Positions 14,324 to 19,207 of a stretch of 19,207 nt of DNA are shown in pieces. The stretch covers positions 1 through 19,207 of the forward strand of contig JASEIR010000020.1 of the NCBI GenBank assembly GCA_030017355.1, written 5' to 3'. A program made the position numbers and the translations under genes. This stretch comes from Actinomycetota bacterium. GTDB lineage: Bacteria > Actinomycetota > Aquicultoria > Aquicultorales > Aquicultoraceae. Numbering within the stretch: position 1 is the first letter of the stretch; every line of letters begins with the position of its first letter. The notes beneath the pieces are model-generated. The model was not told where the DNA came from and made no database searches. It saw nothing but the letters and a program-made list of their open reading frames with translations.

Positions 14324-15079
14324 CTAAGTTCCATGCTCTAATCCCCTAACCCTCATTCTTCGAAGGTCATATAAGACAAGTGCTATCGCAATTGGAGCCG
14401 CTGTTTCCACGCGAAGAATTGATTCACCAAGGGTTACAACCTCTGCTCCTAGTTCTTTTAAATCCGATACCTCGCTCTGCGAAAGACCGCCCTCAGGACC
14501 AATCACAAGAGCTATTTTTTCGGCCTTGGCGTTAATAACCTCGTATGGAAGCCTTTCACGCTCCACCTCCCAAAAAACTATAATTTGGTCAAAACTCTTA
14601 AGCGTCTGCAATGCCTCCTGCCAAGTTAGAACTTGACTTACCCTTGGAACCGAGACGCGATGTGATTGTTTGGAAGCCTCGTTAGCAATTCTTTGCCATC
14701 GCTCAACTTTCTTGGCTTGCTTGTCAGGCTCAAGTTTGACAACTACCCGCTCAGTCATCACAGGAAATATCCCATAAACTCCAACCTCAGTAGATTGGCG
14801 AATTATTGAATCCATCTTGGATGCTTTTGGGAGAGCTTGAAACAAGAATATCTTTCCTGGTTCCTCTCTTGGCACATGGCTTTTGATGACCTTAGCGGAA
14901 ACCCGATCGCTGTAAATGGCCGTAATTTCAGCATCGGCCAGATTTCCACCAGAATCAACAACCTCTATAATATCTCCAACGCCAAGCCTTAAGACATCTT
15001 TAATGTGTTTGGCATCGGAACCTGTTATATCGATAGCCTTGCCCATCTTTCCCTCAATAAAAAATCTGGGCCTAGACAA
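14324..15079 (-). CDS. rsmE: 16S rRNA (uracil-1498-N3)-methyltransferase RsmE
   Basis: RsmE methylates N3 of U1498 in 16S rRNA of the 30S subunit, with S-adenosylmethionine bound in a SPOUT trefoil knot. The 251-residue product has the N-terminal PUA-like part (MSRPRFFIEG and SDAKHIKDVLRL), STEVGVYGIFPVMTERVV (96-113), RWQRIANEASKQSHR (127-141), and the knot motifs IGPEGGLS (193-200) and LGESILRVETA (217-227), all canonical. The only workable start is a TTG at 15079, overlapping the prmA end by 8 bases; the Shine-Dalgarno match is weak, so translation is probably coupled. It closes the hrcA-dnaJ-prmA-rsmE cluster. No terminator is visible after its stop. Confidence 0.95.
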   Translation of the reverse strand: MSRPRFFIEGKMGKAIDITGSDAKHIKDVLRLGVGDIIEVVDSGGNLADAEITAIYSDRVSAKVIKSHVPREEPGKIFLFQALPKASKMDSIIRQSTEVGVYGIFPVMTERVVVKLEPDKQAKKVERWQRIANEASKQSHRVSVPRVSQVLTWQEALQTLKSFDQIIVFWEVERERLPYEVINAKAEKIALVIGPEGGLSQSEVSDLKELGAEVVTLGESILRVETAAPIAIALVLYDLRRMRVRGLEHGT

Positions 15080-15929
15080 GTTTGCTCACAATGGTAATCC
15101 ATTCACCTTTCGTTATAACTTTTTCAATCCTAAAACCTTTTTCTCTTAAGACTTCAATGAGCTTTTTCCTTTGCTTAATAGTTATACCTGAAGCAATAAA
15201 AACCTTCATGCCCATGATTTTTTCCTTAATAATCGGCAAAAGATTTGATATCGCTGGTGCAGTTAAATTTGCAACTACTACATCAGCTTGGATTGTATCG
15301 ATTTCAGTAAAATCCTTGATAGTAAAATCGATTTTCTCAGTCATGTGATTTATCAAAGCATTTTCTTTAGCAACAGCTATAGCTAGCTTATCGTTATCAA
15401 TAGCAATGACTTTTTTTGCTCCAAGTTTAGCTGCTGCTATGGCTAGTATGCCTGAGCCTGTCCCTATATCAAATACTATTTCACTGCCTTTTATAACTTC
15501 CTGTAAAGATAGAAGACAGCCTTCAGTTGTCGGGTGCGAACCTGTTCCAAACGCAAGCCCAGGATCAAGGCGTATCACTAGTTCACTAGAAAGGTTTGGT
15601 TTGGTCTCCCAGGTTGGTTGAATCAGGAGTTTCCCAACCTTGATTGGTTTAAAGTGCTTCTTTACACTTTCAACCCAGTCTTTATCAGGCAGATGCTTAA
15701 TCGTAATACTGGCAGGTGAGATTTCAAGGCCATGCGATCTTATCCTCTGAAGGGCATCCCTAATAGCAACTTCGGTATCTTTAGCAGGCTGAGAATCAGA
15801 GGTATAGATAGTAAGAACCGAGACGCCATTCTTATCCTCGATTTGAATTCCTGACGGGCTTATGCTTAGGAGAGCTGCAGATAAAGCTTCAACAGCCTCA
15901 TGTGATACAGCAATATCAACTTTCTGCAA
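15072..15929 (-). CDS. prmA: Ribosomal protein L11 methyltransferase PrmA
   Basis: PrmA trimethylates several amino groups of ribosomal protein L11. The 285-residue product has an N-terminal substrate-recognition part and a Rossmann methyltransferase domain with FGTGSHPTT (127-135), DIGTGSGILAIAAAKLGAKK (154-173), IDND (177-180) and VVANLTAP, the SAM-binding signatures. The start is uncertain between a TTG at 15959, which overlaps dnaJ by 14 bases, and the TTG at 15929. I prefer 15929 because GGAGGG, located just after the dnaJ stop, is 7-8 bases upstream. dnaJ-prmA-rsmE is a standard Firmicutes order, and the end overlaps rsmE by 8 bases. Confidence 0.93.
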   Translation of the reverse strand: MQKVDIAVSHEAVEALSAALLSISPSGIQIEDKNGVSVLTIYTSDSQPAKDTEVAIRDALQRIRSHGLEISPASITIKHLPDKDWVESVKKHFKPIKVGKLLIQPTWETKPNLSSELVIRLDPGLAFGTGSHPTTEGCLLSLQEVIKGSEIVFDIGTGSGILAIAAAKLGAKKVIAIDNDKLAIAVAKENALINHMTEKIDFTIKDFTEIDTIQADVVVANLTAPAISNLLPIIKEKIMGMKVFIASGITIKQRKKLIEVLREKGFRIEKVITKGEWITIVSKLV

Positions 15930-15945
15930 TTTATTGCCCTCCGAA

Positions 15946-17091
15946 TTACTTTGAGCCAAAAGCGTCTTTTATCCGCCCAAAAAAGCTGCTTGAAGCATTC
16001 GGTAACTCATCACCAAATTCGCGGGCAAGCTCGTAGAGCAACTCTTTCTGCCTATCAGTAAGTTTGCGCGGAGTCTCTATTACTACCTGAACTATGATAT
16101 CGCCGCGGGAACCGCTATGAAGCGATGGTATTCCTTTGCCCCTTATCCTAAATGGTGTACCGGTTTGGGTTCCTGCCGGTATCCTAATTTTCTCAATGCC
16201 ATCAAGCGTTGGGACCTGCACTTCAGCTCCTAGAGCCGCTTGCGGGAAGGTGATGGGAAATTGACAGAAAAGGTCATTCCCTTGGCGCTCAAAGACTGAA
16301 TGGGGCCTTACATGAATCATTACATAAAGGTCTCCAGCTGCACCTCCACGCAAACCAGCCTCTCCTTTTCCAGCTAATTTTAGAGTGACCCCGTTATCAA
16401 CGCCTGCCGGAATATCAACCTTGATTTTCTCATGGACCGGCTTTCTGCCCTGGCCATTACAGCTTCTACACGGGTTGGAGATTATTTTTCCAACACCCTT
16501 ACATCTTGGGCAAGTTGAAGTTCTAATAAAGGTGCCAAACACTGTGCGCTGTTCACTTCGTATTTCGCCTGTGCCCCGACAATCTGGACATGTTTCTGGC
16601 CGGGTGCCAGGCTCAAGACCAGAGCCACTGCAAACATTGCAGCTTACCAAACGACCGATTTCGACCTCTTTTTGTGCACCAAATACTGCTTCTTCAAAAT
16701 CAATAGTAAGTTCAAGGCTTAAGTCAGACCCACGCTGGGCACCACTTCTATGGCTACTCCCGGGGCGACGCCAATCTCCAAAGAACATATCAAAAATATC
16801 GCCAAAAGTCTCCTCAAAGCCTCCGCCAGTTCCAAACCCTGCAAAGTCACCAAAACCACCAAATGCAGGGCCACCTCTGGTTGTCCCAAACATATCATAC
16901 TGGCGCCGCTTGTCAGGATCGCTTAAGCATTCGTATGCCTCATTAATTTCTTTAAATTTTGATTCTGCTGCTGGGTCGTTTTTGTTAACATCCGGATGAT
17001 ATCGCCTGGCAAGCTTCCTATATGCTTTTTTTATCTCTTCTTGCGTTGCATTTCTTGAAACGCCTAGTATCTCATAGTAGTCTTTTGCCAT
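15946..17091 (-). CDS. dnaJ: Chaperone protein DnaJ
   Basis: DnaJ (Hsp40) delivers unfolded clients to DnaK and stimulates its ATPase. The 381-residue product is a full type I protein: J domain with HPD (32-34) in RRYHPDVNK, a Gly/Phe-rich linker (about 70-105), a zinc-binding domain with four CxxCxGxG repeats (CNVCSGSG, CPDCRGTG, CPRCKGVG, CRSCNGQG, about 151-216) and the C-terminal substrate domain. The ATG at 17091 with GAGG just upstream gives the standard MAKDYYEILGV; a TTG at 17100 would add MRY. It starts 15 bases after hrcA. grpE and dnaK are absent from this cluster, unlike the hrcA-grpE-dnaK-dnaJ order of many Firmicutes. It is presumably heat induced through the CIRCE site ahead of hrcA. 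Confidence 0.97.
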   Translation of the reverse strand: MAKDYYEILGVSRNATQEEIKKAYRKLARRYHPDVNKNDPAAESKFKEINEAYECLSDPDKRRQYDMFGTTRGGPAFGGFGDFAGFGTGGGFEETFGDIFDMFFGDWRRPGSSHRSGAQRGSDLSLELTIDFEEAVFGAQKEVEIGRLVSCNVCSGSGLEPGTRPETCPDCRGTGEIRSEQRTVFGTFIRTSTCPRCKGVGKIISNPCRSCNGQGRKPVHEKIKVDIPAGVDNGVTLKLAGKGEAGLRGGAAGDLYVMIHVRPHSVFERQGNDLFCQFPITFPQAALGAEVQVPTLDGIEKIRIPAGTQTGTPFRIRGKGIPSLHSGSRGDIIVQVVIETPRKLTDRQKELLYELAREFGDELPNASSSFFGRIKDAFGSK

Positions 17092-17106
17092 ATACCTCAA
17101 CCTGTT

Positions 17107-18141
17107 TTAAGATCTTAATTCATTTAATGCTCTGCTTAGAACATTGGCAATAAGCTCGACGGCAGAAATGGCGCGTGCGTAATTCATTCTGGTTGGGCCG
17201 ATGATTCCAAGAGATCCAACAGTCTCACTATCCATCTGGTAATGACTTGCAACAACGCTGCAGTCCTTTATCTCCTGGTCAACATTTTCAGACCCAATCC
17301 GGACCAACACTTCTTTAGATACAAGCGAGTCCTCCATCCACTTAAGTAAACGATACCCATGATTAAGCGAATCTAAAAGCGATTGAACTCTTTGCAAGTC
17401 CTCAAACTCCGGTTGATTAAAGATGCTGGAGGTACCGCTTAAGAAAACTCGTTCCTTATCGCCACTTGCAAGTATATCAGCTATCTCATCAATCAATAGG
17501 TTAATAAATCTTTCCATTTCCGGATCAGGCATACCGATATCCAGCTTTAGGCCTGAAATCTCCGACGAGCCCATCCCTTGTAGTTTTTCATTTAACAATT
17601 GCTCAACTATGCTTAGGTCTTTTATTTTATACCCGCTATTTAATTCTAAGCTCAAAGTTCGTTTCAATACCTGACCCTTGTCAGTTATTAAAACAACCAG
17701 AACATGCCTTGGTGAAAGGCGGACAAGATCGATGTGCTTCAATATGCTTCTCTTAAAAGGCGGAGCCAGAACAACTGACACCTGGCTAGTAAGATTTGAT
17801 AGAATCTGCGTGGCTTCTTGAAGCAGCTCCTCCATCTCCCGATTCAAATCCGAGAAGAGCTTTGTGATTGCTCTTTCTTCTTGCATAGTTAAACCTGGTT
17901 TAGTTGACGTGCTGTCAACATAATAGCGATAGCCGGTATCAGTTGGAACACGGCCCGCAGACGTATGAGGCTGGTATAGGTAGCCCATCTCCTCCAACAT
18001 GGCAAGCTCATTTCTAACCGTGGCTGAACTAACACCAAGTTGATATTTTTCTACAAGCCTTTGTGAACTAACCGGCTCGGCTGTCAATATGTATTCCTGT
18101 ACTGCAACAAACAAAATTGCTTTTTTTCTTGCATCAAGCAT
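17107..18141 (-). CDS. hrcA: Heat-inducible transcription repressor HrcA
   Basis: HrcA binds the CIRCE operator and represses class I heat-shock genes; its folding depends on GroEL, which couples repression to chaperone supply. The 344-residue protein has the N-terminal winged helix (about 1-75) with EPVSSQRLVEKYQLGVSSAT, VRNELAMLEEMGYLYQPHTS and AGRVPTDTGYRYYVD, followed by a GAF-like dimerisation region including ILKHIDLVRLSPRHVLVVLI and the late GSENVDQEIKDCSVV and LGIIGPTRMNYARAI blocks. The ATG at 18141 has AGGTGATG upstream. A CIRCE element lies 11 bases before the start, so the gene is autoregulated. It heads the cluster with dnaJ, prmA and rsmE. Confidence 0.97.
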   Translation of the reverse strand: MLDARKKAILFVAVQEYILTAEPVSSQRLVEKYQLGVSSATVRNELAMLEEMGYLYQPHTSAGRVPTDTGYRYYVDSTSTKPGLTMQEERAITKLFSDLNREMEELLQEATQILSNLTSQVSVVLAPPFKRSILKHIDLVRLSPRHVLVVLITDKGQVLKRTLSLELNSGYKIKDLSIVEQLLNEKLQGMGSSEISGLKLDIGMPDPEMERFINLLIDEIADILASGDKERVFLSGTSSIFNQPEFEDLQRVQSLLDSLNHGYRLLKWMEDSLVSKEVLVRIGSENVDQEIKDCSVVASHYQMDSETVGSLGIIGPTRMNYARAISAVELIANVLSRALNELRS

Positions 18142-18151
18142 TTTCCATCAC

Positions 18152-18178
18152 CTAGCACTCTAATCATTAGAGTGCTAA
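18152..18178 (-). promoter_or_regulatory. CIRCE operator
   Basis: On the minus strand TTAGCACTC, a 9-base spacer and GAGTGCTAG match the CIRCE consensus TTAGCACTC-N9-GAGTGCTAA at 17 of 18 arm positions. It lies between the likely promoter and the hrcA start and reaches nearly to the ribosome-binding site. HrcA bound here would repress hrcA-dnaJ and possibly prmA-rsmE. Confidence 0.95.
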
Positions 18179-18182
18179 ATTA

Positions 18183-18212
18183 AACCTACCACCTGGCAAA
18201 CTCAAATGTCAA
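18183..18212 (-). promoter_or_regulatory. Sigma-A-type promoter of hrcA-dnaJ
   Basis: On the minus strand a perfect -35 TTGACA (18207-18212) is followed after 18 bases by TAGGTT (18183-18188), a poor -10 match. Transcription would start at or within the CIRCE element directly downstream, which is the usual arrangement for CIRCE-controlled genes. Confidence 0.55.
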
Positions 18213-18285
18213 GAAATGTACGCTGCCCTCAACGTGTCTACTAACAATTTACAGTACCGTGGTGCCCGCCCTCTAGATAACTTGA

Positions 18286-19068
18286 TTAATAATGCACCTT
18301 GACCAGCGTTAATCCTTTGGCGGGCGCGGTGGCTCCGGCTTTCCTTCTGTCTCTTGCTTCGAGTATAGTTCTCATATCTTCAGGACCCAGCATACCAAGA
18401 CCAACATCTATCACAGTTCCGGCAATTATGCGAACCATGTTATGAAGAAAGGCGTGTGCGCGCACGCGTATTGTTATCAATCCATCAACAGGCTCTCCAG
18501 CCCATACTATATCTTTCGACCGCTTACAAGATATCTCAAGAATAGTTCTAACCGGGCTATCAACCACATCCTCAGTCCTATGTGGCATTGTATAAAACGA
18601 AGTAAAATCATGCCTGCCTTTAAGAAAACTCACAGCTTTATCCATCGCCTCAACATCAAGTGGTCTTGCTTCGTGGTGGACAAACCGTCCAGCAAAAACC
18701 GAACGGTAAAAGCGATTTAAAATATAATAATGATATTCCCTCCATTTAGCATCTTTTCGCGCATCAAACCTATCAGAAACCTCCTCTGCATCCTTTGCAA
18801 CAATATCATCTGGAAGGATTGCGTTTAAGGAATAAGGGATTCTGCGGATAGGCATATCGGAAGCGGTTTTGAAGCTAATCACTTGCCCAAATGCGTGCAC
18901 GCCAGCATCAGTGCGCCCCGCAGAGTTAACCTTAATTGGCTCACCAAGAAGAGTGCTTAAAGCTAACTCAATCTCGCCCTGTATGGTTCTTATATTTTGT
19001 TTAGCTTGCTTTTGCCACCCACTATAATTCGTACCATCATATTCCAGTGTGAGCTTTATGTTACGCAA
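18286..19068 (-). CDS. truA: tRNA pseudouridine(38-40) synthase TruA
   Basis: TruA isomerises uridines 38, 39 and 40 in the anticodon stem-loop of many tRNAs. The 260-residue product begins MRNIKLTLEYDGTNYSGWQ and has the catalytic aspartate D54 in SAGRTDAGVHAFGQV, with PDDIVAKDAEEV, DARKDAKWREYHYYI, RHDFTSF and the C-terminal FLHNMVRIIAGTVIDVG, all family-typical. I choose the TTG at 19068: AGGTGA lies 5 bases upstream and the N-terminus is canonical; a GTG at 19077 would add MIQ and put the ribosome-binding site across its own start. The gene is commonly found after ribosomal protein and ecf genes, which would lie outside the window. It is separated from hrcA by the promoter and CIRCE region. 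Confidence 0.96.
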   Translation of the reverse strand: MRNIKLTLEYDGTNYSGWQKQAKQNIRTIQGEIELALSTLLGEPIKVNSAGRTDAGVHAFGQVISFKTASDMPIRRIPYSLNAILPDDIVAKDAEEVSDRFDARKDAKWREYHYYILNRFYRSVFAGRFVHHEARPLDVEAMDKAVSFLKGRHDFTSFYTMPHRTEDVVDSPVRTILEISCKRSKDIVWAGEPVDGLITIRVRAHAFLHNMVRIIAGTVIDVGLGMLGPEDMRTILEARDRRKAGATAPAKGLTLVKVHY

Positions 19069-19102
19069 CTGAATCACCTTAATGCTAGGGCCAAAGATTC
19101 GG

Positions 19103-19120
19103 AATTGCTAGTTAGCAATT
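19103..19120. repeat. Near-perfect palindrome upstream of truA
   Basis: AATTGCTA and TAGCAATT flank two bases, giving an 18-base palindrome. It leads into an AATTAAAAATTAAAAATTA run. TTAGCAATTAAAAAT (19112-19126) matches TTAGGAATTAAAAAT at 734-748 in 14 of 15 bases, suggesting a spacer repeat. Confidence 0.5.
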
Positions 19121-19184
19121 AAAAATTAAAAATTACTAATGACAGTTCTTCTTTTGCCTATCCCTCGTCTCCCTCCATTTTTCA

Positions 19185-19206
19185 CCCCCACCCTTACCCT
19201 CCCCCC
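19185..19206 (-). other. G-quadruplex-type motif upstream of truA
   Basis: The minus strand reads six G, A, GGG, TAA, GGG, T, five G: four G-runs with loops of 1-3 bases, fitting the standard quadruplex pattern. It lies at the window edge, over 110 bases before truA, beside a polypurine tract. A structural or regulatory role is inferred only. Confidence 0.45.
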
Positions 19207-19207
19207 T

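Noticed and set aside
14076..14327. 83-codon plus-strand open frame in the spacer before the regulator
   Set aside because: No ribosome-binding site, no recognisable domain, partly antisense to the regulator gene, and the only plus-strand candidate in an all-minus region.
16385..16999. 204-codon plus-strand open frame
   Set aside because: It lies wholly antisense to dnaJ; its Pro/Ser-rich composition is the mirror of the Gly-rich and cysteine repeats of dnaJ.

Overview
The window holds one long, compact, gene-dense stretch in which every recognisable gene lies on the minus strand: 19 complete genes (one, phoH, split by a frameshift) and the start of a twentieth (glyQ), which runs off the left edge. 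Base composition is moderate to AT-rich and start codons are often TTG or GTG behind strong Shine-Dalgarno sites. The content is core housekeeping. The gene order hrcA-dnaJ-(prmA)-rsmE-(mtaB)-HIT-phoH-(7TM HD hydrolase)-ybeY-(dgkA/PAP2)-CBS protein-cdd-era-recO-gly-tRNA synthetase is the order shared by Firmicutes and Actinomycetota. Pairing of hrcA with dnaJ without grpE/dnaK recalls Actinomycetota. The separate-subunit glycyl-tRNA synthetase, prmA/mtaB and the PgpH-type hydrolase recall Firmicutes. I infer a deep-branching Gram-positive-type bacterium (early Actinomycetota or Firmicutes), probably from an environmental genome; species-level placement is not possible by reading alone.

Layout, in the direction of transcription (right to left). 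(1) 19207-18286: a G-rich spacer, then truA. (2) 18212-14324: a CIRCE-controlled cluster, hrcA-dnaJ-prmA-rsmE, with overlapping or nearly abutting genes: heat-shock repressor and chaperone followed by two methyltransferases acting on the ribosome. (3) 14095-13466: a LuxR/NarL-type regulator whose receiver domain lacks the phosphorylation residues. (4) 13321-11606: mtaB (tRNA modification) and a HIT-family hydrolase, separated by a repeat-rich spacer. (5) 11563-7266: a promoter followed by phoH (frameshifted), a PgpH-like c-di-AMP phosphodiesterase, ybeY (rRNA maturation endonuclease) and a fused lipid kinase/PAP2 phosphatase. (6) 7205-2646: a CNNM/CorC-type CBS membrane protein, cytidine deaminase, a GNAT acetyltransferase, era and mgtE, ending at a convincing Rho-independent terminator. 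(7) 2345-1: deoC, recO and glyQ, each separated by spacers with inverted repeats.

The common theme is ribosome and tRNA biology (truA, prmA, rsmE, mtaB, ybeY, era, glyQ), with stress response (hrcA, dnaJ), envelope lipid and divalent-cation transport functions (dgkA/PAP2, corC-like, mgtE) and pyrimidine deoxynucleoside salvage (cdd, deoC). I see no RNA genes, CRISPR array, transposase, prophage or defence system. The points most worth a second look are the phoH frameshift, the degenerate receiver of the LuxR regulator, an Asp-to-Asn change in the lipid kinase active site, competing hairpins ahead of glyQ, and families of short repeats that fill the spacers and in one case extend into the coding end of mtaB.
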